From assembly GCF_009765165.1 (NCBI RefSeq), contig NZ_VLNU01000001.1, positions 3,664,247 to 3,728,246 on the forward strand: a stretch of DNA of 64,000 nucleotides, in the 5' to 3' direction. The DNA is from Lysobacter panacisoli (lineage in GTDB: Bacteria; Pseudomonadota; Gammaproteobacteria; Xanthomonadales; Xanthomonadaceae). A program made the position numbers and the translations under genes. The notes below the pieces were generated by a model, which saw only the letters and a program-made list of their open reading frames with translations, was not told the origin of the DNA and did not search any database. Shown in pieces: positions 41,748 to 49,721 of this stretch; the stretch's first letter is position 1, and every line of letters starts with the position of its first letter.

Positions 41748-42275
41748 TCAGTGGTGGGACGGCGGGAACGGCGACGGCGACGGCGGGTGCGCCGATGACG
41801 TGCGCAGCAGGCTTTCGAGGTTGCGCACGCCGCGCATAGACGACAGCGTCGCGATCAGGTGGTGCAGTTCCTCGTCGAGCACTTCGCCCTTGAGCTGCAC
41901 GCGACCGTCGTGCACGTGCACTTCGATCGAGCCCGGGTGATCGACCAGGCGCCCCAGCTTGGAACGGATGCGATCGTGCAGCAGTTCGTCGTCGAGCGGT
42001 TCGGTCGACAGCCGGTCGCGCGTGCGCGCCAGCGCGCCGCGAACCTGGTCGGCCGCGCGCTTGGTCTTGCCCTGCACAAGATGGGCGGCGCCATGCCCCA
42101 TCGCCGCGCCACGATCGCGCGCCACCGCGCGCCGGCGACGGCCGGTGTTCGGATCGAACAGGTACATCAGCAACGCCCCGGCGGCGAACGCCGCGGCCGC
42201 GCCGAGCACGGTGCCCAGCGCACTCCGGGCCGGCGTCTGGTTTCCCTGCAACATCGACAATGACGGACGTCGCAT
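41748..42275 (-). CDS. BON-domain membrane-anchored protein
   Basis: 175 aa; GGAG 8 nt before ATG 42275. One N-terminal transmembrane helix (ALGTVLGAAAAFAAGALLMYLF) is followed by a DPNTGRRRRA cap and a basic region. The BON domain is at ~90-155: LLHDRIRSKLGRLVDHPGSIEVHVHDGRVQLKGEVLDEELHHLIATLSSMRGVRNLES. BON domains bind phospholipid and are linked to osmotic stress and envelope integrity. The last ~20 residues are Pro/Ser/His-rich. Confidence 0.88.
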   Translation of the reverse strand: MRRPSLSMLQGNQTPARSALGTVLGAAAAFAAGALLMYLFDPNTGRRRRAVARDRGAAMGHGAAHLVQGKTKRAADQVRGALARTRDRLSTEPLDDELLHDRIRSKLGRLVDHPGSIEVHVHDGRVQLKGEVLDEELHHLIATLSSMRGVRNLESLLRTSSAHPPSPSPFPPSHH

Positions 42276-42387
42276 GCGTGCTTCTCCTTCGATCCTGCGG
42301 AACCGGGATCGTGCCACCGCCATTGAAAACGCCGCGCGAAGATCGCGGCAGGCCCGCCTTAAGCGCGCCTGCCGCGGTTCATGTTCC

Positions 42388-43314
42388 TCAACGCTGCCGG
42401 TCGAAGGCGTATGTCAGCACCAGCTCGAACGATTCGTCCCGCAGGAAACCGCTGTCCGGATCGCGACCGACCCGGTACTCCAGCGAGACCGCGGCAACCT
42501 GCTTCGACTTGCCGTCCGCGGTCTTCGTGTCGAGGAACTGGTACGCGATGCCCGCGCCACCGAGGTTGGCCGACTCCGGCAGCGCGTCGTCGCCGCTCTG
42601 GCGCTGGCGCGTGGTCCAGACCGCGAACAGGCGGATGTTGCCTGTTCCGATCTTCGGGAACGGATACCAGTCCGCCGCCACCGACACCGTCGCGAACACG
42701 CCATCCAACGTGCTTTCCGCCTCCTCGGGCTGGTAACCGGAGTAGTACTGCAGCCCAGGCCGCACGCCGTACGCGTACAGCGGCGTGTTGTCCTCCTTGA
42801 GCCCTTCGCCGCCGAGCCAGCCCACGCCGTGGCGGTAGCCGTCCGGCCCCATTCCCGACAGCGCAGTAGCGGCGAAGTCGACGCCGACGTAGCGCATCGT
42901 CGTGTCCTTCTCGATGTTGCGGCCATATTTGGCGACCGCAGTGAACTCCTTCCACGTTCCCGCGAGCGGCATCTCCGCGTTCGACCAGCCGTAGCTGTAG
43001 GTCGCACCGCCATTGGCCAGTTCGACCGGCGCGTCGTCGCTGGTGTCCAAGTGGTACTCGCCACCCATTTCGAACTGGTACTGGGCGTTGCCGCTTCCGC
43101 ATTCGCGCGCGTACATCGCCGCGACCTGCGCCAGACCGACGGTGTCGTCGCCGGCAGAATGCTGCAGCGCGACCGACGCCGGCTTCAACACGAAGCCCGG
43201 CTTGTCCAGGCGATTGCGGATGCGCAGGTTCGAATCGCACAGCCCCTCATCCGCGAACGCCGGCACCGACATGGCGAGCAGCGCCGCCGCGGCCCACACG
43301 GCCCGCGCCCTCAT
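42388..43314 (-). CDS. Exported protein, probably outer-membrane beta-barrel; family not recognised
   Basis: 308 aa with signal peptide (AVWAAAALLAMSVPAFA). The mature part is rich in alternating aromatic/polar strands with Tyr and Gly (ATYSYGWSNAEMPLAGTWKEFTAVAKYGRNIEKDTTMRYVGVDFAATALSGMGPDGYRHGVGWLGGEG, LQYYSGYQPEEAESTLDGVFATVSVAADWYPF), and the chain ends in a strand (FELVLTYAFDRQR). This fits an outer-membrane barrel. Two cysteines near the N-terminus (LCDSN) and at ECGSG may pair. It overlaps the preceding gene's stop by ATGA, so the two are made together. Confidence 0.7.
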   Translation of the reverse strand: MRARAVWAAAALLAMSVPAFADEGLCDSNLRIRNRLDKPGFVLKPASVALQHSAGDDTVGLAQVAAMYARECGSGNAQYQFEMGGEYHLDTSDDAPVELANGGATYSYGWSNAEMPLAGTWKEFTAVAKYGRNIEKDTTMRYVGVDFAATALSGMGPDGYRHGVGWLGGEGLKEDNTPLYAYGVRPGLQYYSGYQPEEAESTLDGVFATVSVAADWYPFPKIGTGNIRLFAVWTTRQRQSGDDALPESANLGGAGIAYQFLDTKTADGKSKQVAAVSLEYRVGRDPDSGFLRDESFELVLTYAFDRQR

Positions 43315-43643
43315 GGCAGCGCCTTGTTGGCAGCGTCGAAGACCGCCTTGACGCGCGCCTCGTCGGGCTGTTCGCGTGCCCCGCGACGCAGCAACAACTC
43401 AAGCACCTTGGCGACGTTCGCGTCGGCCAGGTCCGACGTCGTCATGCGCGACTGCGTGCCGTCGTCGCGCACCTGATCGGCGAGCGAGCGCTGCCACACC
43501 GCAAGCTGCTTCAGCTTGGCATCGCCGTAGCCGAGGTTGTCGACCAGCGAGTCGGTGGGCTTGAGGTCCTTGGCGGCCTTCCGGCACAGGCCGGAAATGT
43601 TCCGCAGCGTGCGCTTTGCTGCTTCCCCTACTTCCATCGTCAT
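43311..43643 (-). CDS. Small helical protein coupled to the barrel protein
   Basis: 110 aa, start ATG 43643 (ATG 43637 also possible). Helical, charged, no signal peptide: RTLRNISGLCRKAAKDLKPTDSLVDNLGYGDAKLKQLAVWQRSLADQVR, then ADANVAKVLELLLRRGAREQPDEARVKAVFDAANKALP. The LVDNLGYGDAKLKQLA segment faintly recalls acyl carrier proteins but the attachment serine is absent. Unknown function. Its TGA overlaps the ATG of the barrel gene. Confidence 0.6.
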   Translation of the reverse strand: MTMEVGEAAKRTLRNISGLCRKAAKDLKPTDSLVDNLGYGDAKLKQLAVWQRSLADQVRDDGTQSRMTTSDLADANVAKVLELLLRRGAREQPDEARVKAVFDAANKALP

Positions 43644-43950
43644 AACGTCCCCTGTTGTTCGACTGCCATGTCCCGCATGCGCGCGCACCACCGTGCTCCA
43701 CGCGGCGGAGTGAAGATCCTGCGACTTCCAGGGGGGCGGATGCGCCCGACATGCGGGCTCCCCGCATCCGTGCTCCCCGTCACGGATCCTAGCGCCTCGG
43801 ACGGCGCCGTGCGCACGTCGGCGGCAACAACCGTGCCAGCCGATACGACCGTTCGCGGCCGGAATCGCGGAATGCGTGCGTTGGCAAGACATGTCCGGCG
43901 AAATCACCGGGCAGGCGTGCAACGCGACAACGCGTATCCCAGGAGGGCAC
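43644..43950. other. 307-base spacer, nothing recognised
   Basis: Divergent region between the small helical gene and the short frame at 43951. No repeat, terminator or clear promoter seen. Confidence 0.4.
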
Positions 43951-44061
43951 ATGGCGCGCACATCCCGCAAGGCCGCTGAGCCGGCCCCTGAATCCATCCG
44001 CGACGCGACGGTGTCGCTCATCCGGGAAAGCTCGCGCAAGGAGCAGCGGAAAAGGAACTGA
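43951..44061 (+). CDS. Possible 36-aa basic peptide
   Basis: AGGAGG 5 nt before ATG 43951, reading MARTSRKAAEPAPESIRDATVSL and ending RKEQRKRN. The ribosome site is strong, the peptide is very basic at both ends. No homology recognised; could be a leader or a small DNA/RNA-binding peptide ahead of the large gene at 44130. Confidence 0.4.
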   Translation: MARTSRKAAEPAPESIRDATVSLIRESSRKEQRKRN

Positions 44062-44129
44062 AGCGACGAGAGCAACGGCAAGGCTGAGATGGCGCGCGGC
44101 GCGGTGCGCGCGCATCGAGGAGCCATGAC

Positions 44130-47100
44130 ATGGACATCCAGGACACGACAACCCGCGGTCGCACCAGACGCGCGGCTACTTTGCTGGCCATCCTGTTCGC
44201 CTGCCGACTGGCAACGTCCGCGCAGGCCGCAGAGCCGCTCCCACCTGCGTTGAACACGCCACAGATCGCCAACGCGCTGCGACCGCTCGACGGCATTCCG
44301 GGCCAGATGCAGGTGCACGCGGCCGTAGCCACGATGCCCGACCCGCTGGAAACAAGGCAGGGCCGATCCTTCGACATGACCCTCGCCGCTGGCATCGCCG
44401 GTTTCCAGGCGCACGGCTACGTGCTGGATGGATTCGCGCTGCAGTGGCCGCTGCGGACACAGAGCGGCGGTGGCAAGGATGGGACCTCCGGGACTCCGGA
44501 CGAGGCGCCCGCTACTACAAGCTCGAAACCTCCCGGTGGCGATAAGCACGCATACCGGGACCAGCCGGGGGTACTCGTGTTCCGGCGGGACAACTGGCGC
44601 CGGCAGGGCTGGAGTTCCGACATTGCGCCGACCGAGTACTTCCTCGTGTTCGTCGTCGGCGAGTCCCCGGCATACGGCGTCCAGCCCGCGGCATTCCAGG
44701 TGGCCGCCACCTGTGCCTTGAGGCTGGACGGCACGACGCGCGCGCCCCGATACGGAAGCAAGGGAAGCTGCCACAACCTTCCGCTACCGCTTCCCCTCAA
44801 GGGCGTCGACGAACGGGCGTTCCAGCGCGAGCTGCTGCTTCCCGTCATCGGCACCCGGTCGCGCCCCGATGGAATGCGAACCATCGTTCCTCCCGCCTGC
44901 ACGACACCGACAGAATGCGCGAACGACCTCGCCCGCGTGCCAGCGACCGATCGCGTCATGTTGTGCAGGGAGGGCGAATGTCCTGCGCATTTCCCCCGGC
45001 AACTCAACATCATCGGACCCTCGTTCTCCGGCTCGGTCCAATCGATCCTGTCCGCGCTGGAAACCCTCTGCGACGCGCCGGGCGAGTGCATCGATCTGGA
45101 CGTTCTGCTGCTGAGTCCTTCCGCGACGGCTACCTCGAACTGGCAGGCGATTGCGCGCGGAATTCCTGCGAAACCCGCCGTTCAAGCTGCGCCACGCCCG
45201 ATCTTTCCCGGTTACGTTCCTCTCGCCTGGGGTTTGAAAACGCAGTTCTCGCTCCTGCAGAACCAGCTCTGCCCTCCCGGACTCCCGAAGTGGAAGCAAC
45301 TCAGCGTCGCCGTTCTCGCCGAAGAGTCGACGTACGGGAACGAAATGCTGGCCGTCACGCGCGATGCCGAAAAGACGGGATGCATCAGGACGATGTCGGT
45401 GGCCCAGTTCCCGCCAAGCATCGCGTCCATCCGGACCGAGCAGGCGCGCCTGACCCGGGCGCAGAAGAACCAGCGCCGCAATCTCGTTCCGGGCGCGAGT
45501 CGCCTGCTGGAGTTCAATCTGGACACGATGGACGAAGGCATCGACCGCCCTCCGCCGTATCAGCCCGAAGTGAGCTCCCGTTCGGACGAACTGATGCTCT
45601 ATCGGACGATGGACGCGATGCGCCTGTACGTCAAACCGGACGTCGTCATCATTATCGCAACGGAAATCCGCGACCGCCTGTTCCTGCTTGGCGAGGTGCG
45701 CAACCAGCTTCCCGCCGCGGTGCCGGTCCTGTTCGAACAGGATTACCTCCTGGTGCATCCGGACTACAGGAAGATCACCCGCGGAACGATCGTGGTGCCG
45801 ACTTCCGACCCGCTCGTCTGCATGGACACGCAAGGCCTGCGAATGTCGATCTGTGGACGCGACTCGCAATACCATCCGATGCCGAGCGACTACGCAGCAA
45901 ACGGCTTTCGCGCTACTTCCATACTCGCCGAGTACAGGCAATCGGAGGGACCGCCGTCGACGCCGAGAGTGTTCGCCCAGGCGGCGGTCGAGCGCATGAG
46001 GTATGCGCCCGTGAACTCCACGCGCCCCAGGGTTCTTGTGGCCACGCTGGCAGGTTTCCAGGGAATCGATGGAGCCGCGGCTGGCCGATTCTCATTGGCC
46101 GCGGCCGAGACGAGGATGGTCGCGCAGCTTCCCTCGTACATCGCGCTGACGGCGCTGTCGGCCTTCGCCTTGTTCGTGGCGTTCTGGATCCTGCGCGACC
46201 AGCACGGCGGACAATGGGAGCTCTCGCTCGCACGCCAACTGTTGAACGATCTCCCCATCGCACGCGGTCCCGGACGCGCAAAACGCTGCGCCGCACGGCA
46301 CTACGACCGCGATGACAGCCTTATCCCCACGAGGAGTGGGATCGGAGTGTGCCTGTTGCTGGTGCTTTCCATGTTCGCAGTGGCGCTCTCCGTGGAGCGG
46401 CTGATCGCCATAGCCAACTGGGAAGCAGGTCCTTGCGTCCGTGGATGCACGGATTTCCCGCTGGTGCATGGGCGTGACGGCGTCGCGTTGGCCTGCCTGT
46501 GGTTGCTGTACGGGTGCGTGGCCGTGGTCGGGATCGCACGCGTGGACATCCTCGACCGCCGTTTTCATCGGCTCATACGGCAGCTGTGTCCACACGAGAT
46601 GCGCAAGCAGTTCCTGTACTGGACGGGCGCCAGGCACTCGTGGCTGCTTCCCTCGTTGGCCTTCACGGGCGTCATGCTGATCCTGTGGCGCGAATACTCC
46701 ATCCCGAAGGGCGTCGATCCCAGTTGGCCGTGGCTGCTCTCCATCGGTGTACTGGCGCTCGGGGTGGTCTTTCTCGCCCATCTCATCCGTCTGCACCGCC
46801 TGCAGCGCCGGCTCAGCATGTCCCTGATCCGCATACGCTCCTTCGCGGGCCCGGACTGGCCCAGATACGTCGACATCGGCGAGCCGCCGGGAACGCCGTT
46901 CAATCTGCGGCTGCGGCGCGTCCTCGACCTTGAGCCGCTCACATCGATTCCGCTGGCTGCATGGGTCCGGCAGACCCGGTTCCTGCTCGATGGAAGGGCG
47001 CCTGTCCGCGGGCCTGGCCGGATGATCTTCCTCGGCGGAAACGCACTTGTGCGGGTGTCCTATCCGATGACGTTCGCGGAATGGCAGACCCGACTCGTAT

Positions 47101-47465
47101 CCGAGATGAAGCTGATCGCCACGACCATCCGCACCACGGCCTGGTGCGCGATGCTGGCGCCGATTGCGGTGCTGATCGGCACCAACGTGTATGTCCCGAT
47201 CTACGAAGGATTCATCACCAGCGTCTGCATCGCGATGCTGGTCGGAACGTTTGCGCTGACCGTTTTCATCGTCCTGCGCATGGAAGGCGACCCCATGTTC
47301 GGTCCGATGTTCACCCGCGACGGCGACAACCTCACTTTCGGCGGCGGGCTGCGTGCCCTGTGGCCGAAGTTCGTGGCGATGGGGCTGGTGCTGCTGCCGC
47401 TGGTCGCGCCCGACATGTGGCGCTGGCTGCACGGCCTCCTGCGGTCGGTGAACTCGCTGCAATGA
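44130..47465 (+). CDS. 1111-aa periplasmic sensor-like and polytopic membrane protein, family unknown
   Basis: Signal peptide 1-34 (AATLLAILFACRLATSAQA). A ~640-residue periplasmic region follows, with at least eight cysteines in pairs (ACTTPTECAND, CREGECPAH, LCDAPGECIDL). Segments QLNIIGPSFSGSVQSILSAL and LSVAVLAEESTYGNEMLAV recall the two-lobed type I periplasmic-binding fold used by receptors and Leu/Ile/Val-binding proteins. From ~residue 670 there are about eight transmembrane helices (YIALTALSAFALFVAFWIL to FVAMGLVLLPLVAPDMW), with a cytoplasmic loop (LRIRSFAGPDWPRYVDIG). No kinase, cyclase or ATPase motif is visible. No named family fits; a large envelope receptor or transporter component is likely. 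Confidence 0.75.
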   Translation: MDIQDTTTRGRTRRAATLLAILFACRLATSAQAAEPLPPALNTPQIANALRPLDGIPGQMQVHAAVATMPDPLETRQGRSFDMTLAAGIAGFQAHGYVLDGFALQWPLRTQSGGGKDGTSGTPDEAPATTSSKPPGGDKHAYRDQPGVLVFRRDNWRRQGWSSDIAPTEYFLVFVVGESPAYGVQPAAFQVAATCALRLDGTTRAPRYGSKGSCHNLPLPLPLKGVDERAFQRELLLPVIGTRSRPDGMRTIVPPACTTPTECANDLARVPATDRVMLCREGECPAHFPRQLNIIGPSFSGSVQSILSALETLCDAPGECIDLDVLLLSPSATATSNWQAIARGIPAKPAVQAAPRPIFPGYVPLAWGLKTQFSLLQNQLCPPGLPKWKQLSVAVLAEESTYGNEMLAVTRDAEKTGCIRTMSVAQFPPSIASIRTEQARLTRAQKNQRRNLVPGASRLLEFNLDTMDEGIDRPPPYQPEVSSRSDELMLYRTMDAMRLYVKPDVVIIIATEIRDRLFLLGEVRNQLPAAVPVLFEQDYLLVHPDYRKITRGTIVVPTSDPLVCMDTQGLRMSICGRDSQYHPMPSDYAANGFRATSILAEYRQSEGPPSTPRVFAQAAVERMRYAPVNSTRPRVLVATLAGFQGIDGAAAGRFSLAAAETRMVAQLPSYIALTALSAFALFVAFWILRDQHGGQWELSLARQLLNDLPIARGPGRAKRCAARHYDRDDSLIPTRSGIGVCLLLVLSMFAVALSVERLIAIANWEAGPCVRGCTDFPLVHGRDGVALACLWLLYGCVAVVGIARVDILDRRFHRLIRQLCPHEMRKQFLYWTGARHSWLLPSLAFTGVMLILWREYSIPKGVDPSWPWLLSIGVLALGVVFLAHLIRLHRLQRRLSMSLIRIRSFAGPDWPRYVDIGEPPGTPFNLRLRRVLDLEPLTSIPLAAWVRQTRFLLDGRAPVRGPGRMIFLGGNALVRVSYPMTFAEWQTRLVSEMKLIATTIRTTAWCAMLAPIAVLIGTNVYVPIYEGFITSVCIAMLVGTFALTVFIVLRMEGDPMFGPMFTRDGDNLTFGGGLRALWPKFVAMGLVLLPLVAPDMWRWLHGLLRSVNSLQ

Positions 47466-47536
47466 GACGGAGGGAGTGCCAGACCGCACGACGCGGGCGT
47501 ATCGTATGAGCCCCGTCCGAGCAGACACCGACCGCC

Positions 47537-48082
47537 ATGAAACCGCTGCAGAAACTCGCCGTGCTGGGCGTCCTTGCCTTCGCCGCGATCGCCATGCCGT
47601 CCCTTGCCGCGCTTAAGACCGGCGCGAAGGCCCCCGATTTCTCCGCACCGGCCTACCTCGCCGGCAATCCGTTCACCTTCAAGCTGTCGGACGCGCTGAA
47701 GAAGGGACCGGTGGTGATGTACTTCTTCCCGGCCGCGTTCACGCCGGGCTGCAACCTCGAAGCGCACCTGTTCTCCGAGGCCATCGACCAGTTCAAGGCG
47801 CAGGGCGCTACGGTGATCGGCGTGACCGCCGGCAACACCGACCAGCTCGCCGAGTTCTCCAAGTCGACCGAACACTGCGGCGGCAAGTTCGCGGTCACGG
47901 CCGATCCGGGCGCGAAGATCGCCAAGCAGTACGACGCGATCCTCGACAAGAAGCCGGAATGGTCGAACCGCACGTCCTACGTCATCGCGCCCAACGGCAA
48001 CATCGTCCACGTGTATTCGGACCTGACCCCGAACAAGCACGTGAAGGAAACGCTCGATGCGGTGAAGGCACTGAAGAAGTAA
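47537..48082 (+). CDS. Periplasmic peroxiredoxin (BCP/AhpC type)
   Basis: 181 aa with a signal peptide (LAVLGVLAFAAIAMPSLA). The peroxidatic cysteine is Cys72 in FFPAAFTPGCNLEA, with the conserved Pro-x3-Thr before it; a possible resolving cysteine is in TEHCGGK. VIGVTAGNTDQLAEF and KISKQYD-like AKIAKQYDAIL complete the fold. Reduces hydrogen peroxide or organic peroxides in the periplasm. Followed by a clear terminator. Confidence 0.92.
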   Translation: MKPLQKLAVLGVLAFAAIAMPSLAALKTGAKAPDFSAPAYLAGNPFTFKLSDALKKGPVVMYFFPAAFTPGCNLEAHLFSEAIDQFKAQGATVIGVTAGNTDQLAEFSKSTEHCGGKFAVTADPGAKIAKQYDAILDKKPEWSNRTSYVIAPNGNIVHVYSDLTPNKHVKETLDAVKALKK

Positions 48083-48105
48083 GCCGCGACGGCACCGCAA
48101 TGCAG

Positions 48106-48133
48106 AAGGCCCGCCATCGGCGGGCCTTTCTGT
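48106..48133 (+). terminator. Rho-independent terminator of the peroxiredoxin gene
   Basis: AAGGCCCGCC / GGCGGGCCTT stem with an ATC loop, followed by TCTGTTT. Confidence 0.88.
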
Positions 48134-48147
48134 TTGCGCCGGGAACC

Positions 48148-48615
48148 TCAGGGCGCCTTCGACTCCAGCTTCGTATGCAGCTCCGGGATCATCACCAGCG
48201 CCGCCGAGCTGTACCAGGCGTGGTACTCGGCGACCATCTCGCCCTTCTCGATCACCGGATCGGTCGCGACCAGCTTCTTCGCTTCCTCGATGTCGTCCAC
48301 CGCGAACACGAACAGGCCGCGCCAGCCGGCGGGATCGTTGGAGAACGGGCCGGCGACCACCAGCTTTCCTTCCTTCGACAGACGCTCCATGTTGGCGAAG
48401 TGGCCGGCGAACATCGCTTTGCGCGCATCGCCTTCGGGCACGCGGGTCGGTCCGGTCTTGAGCACCACCAGCACGAACTTGCGCATGCCGTGTTCGTCCG
48501 CGCCGAGCCGCTTCGCCAGTGCGGCGTCATGGCCCGTGGCGGGTGCCTGCTGCGCGATCGCCGGCGATGCGGCCAACAGTGCGGACATCGCCACCATCAG
48601 GATCGTGCGTTTCAT
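48148..48615 (-). CDS. Exported YciI-like protein
   Basis: 155 aa; AAGGAGG 6 nt before ATG 48615. Signal peptide TILMVAMSALLAASPAIAQ. Mature part: MRKFVLVVLKTGPTRVPEG, GHFANMERLSKEGKLVVAGPFSNDPAGWRGLFVFAVDDIEEAKKLVATDPVIEKGEMVAEYHAWY. This is the YciI ferredoxin-like fold in a secreted version, with His and Asp (GHFANM, ATDP) at the usual places. Function unknown. Ends within the region of the peroxiredoxin terminator; likely co-regulated with the hydrolase upstream (29-nt gap). Confidence 0.85.
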   Translation of the reverse strand: MKRTILMVAMSALLAASPAIAQQAPATGHDAALAKRLGADEHGMRKFVLVVLKTGPTRVPEGDARKAMFAGHFANMERLSKEGKLVVAGPFSNDPAGWRGLFVFAVDDIEEAKKLVATDPVIEKGEMVAEYHAWYSSAALVMIPELHTKLESKAP

Positions 48616-48644
48616 GCGTCCTCCTTCCACTGCAAGCGAGAGCG

Positions 48645-49559
48645 TCATGCGCCCTTGCCCGCCTTGCGCAGGTTGCGTTCGAACAGTGCCAACGTGCGCT
48701 TCCACGCTTCCTTCGCGGCGGCCTCGTCGTAGCGCGGCGTCGTGTCGTTGTTGAAACCGTGCTGCGTGCCGGGCGGCTGGAACAGCTCGTATCGCACGTT
48801 GGCCTGCTTCAGTGCCGCCTCGTACGCGGGCCAGCCGGCGTTGACGCGCTCGTCGGTCGCCGCCAGCACGACCAGCAACTCGGCCTTGATCTTCGGAACG
48901 TCCTCCACCGCCGGCGCCGGCCCGTAGAACGGCGCCGCCGCAGCGAGGTCGGGCAACTGCGTGGCAAGGAAGTTGGACATGCCGCCGCCGTAGCAGAAGC
49001 CGACCACGCCCAGCTTGCCGTTGCCGCCTTCGACGCCCTTCAGCCAGTGGGCCGCGGCGATGAAGTCCTGCCGGGTCTTGGTCTGGTCGAGCTTGGCGAA
49101 TTCCGCACGCGCCTTGTCCTCGTCGCCGGGATACCCGCCCAGCGGGAACAGCGCGTCGGGCGCGAAGACGATGTAACCCTCCAGCGCGAGACGGCGGGTG
49201 ATGTCCTCGATATGCGGATTGAGTCCGCGGTTCTCGTGCACCACCAGCACGGTCGGCAGCGGCCCCTTCGCCTTGGCCGGCCGCACGAGGTACCCACGCG
49301 CCTTGCCGTAACCCTGCGGCGAATCGAACTCGACGTACTTGGCCTGCAGGCGCTTGTCGTCCGGCTTGACCTGCTGCGCTGCCGCGAACTGCGGCGTCAG
49401 CGCGGCGAGCAGGCCCGCGGCGGTGGTCGCGCCGACCGCGAAACGCGCGGCGCCGGTGAGGAAACCGCGACGATCGATGACACCGTGCACGTACTGGTCG
49501 AACAGGCGCAGCACTTCCGGATCGAAGTCGCTGGCCGTCTTGCGGGGAGGGGTCGCCAT
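48645..49559 (-). CDS. Dienelactone hydrolase family protein with Tat signal
   Basis: 304 aa. The twin-arginine motif DRRGFLTGAARF (Arg30-Arg31) precedes a hydrophobic stretch ending AQQV, so it is exported folded. The alpha/beta-hydrolase nucleophile is Cys189 in VGFCYGGGMS, and the histidine is in GTQHGFNND; Asp is in AATDERVNAG. Dienelactone hydrolases open lactone rings or hydrolyse esters. Upstream neighbour of the YciI-like gene in the same direction. Confidence 0.9.
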   Translation of the reverse strand: MATPPRKTASDFDPEVLRLFDQYVHGVIDRRGFLTGAARFAVGATTAAGLLAALTPQFAAAQQVKPDDKRLQAKYVEFDSPQGYGKARGYLVRPAKAKGPLPTVLVVHENRGLNPHIEDITRRLALEGYIVFAPDALFPLGGYPGDEDKARAEFAKLDQTKTRQDFIAAAHWLKGVEGGNGKLGVVGFCYGGGMSNFLATQLPDLAAAAPFYGPAPAVEDVPKIKAELLVVLAATDERVNAGWPAYEAALKQANVRYELFQPPGTQHGFNNDTTPRYDEAAAKEAWKRTLALFERNLRKAGKGA

Positions 49560-49721
49560 TGGGAGCCTCGTGCCTGCGGGTGGACGTGCGCGGACCTTAC
49601 TCCGTTCCGGTGGGGGGCGTGCAAGGGCCGTGCCGAAGCCCCTACACTCGGCCCGGGATTCTCCGCTGGGGAGCGGGAACCCATCACAACGAGCAATGGA
49701 TGCGCCCTGGGGAGGGAATGG

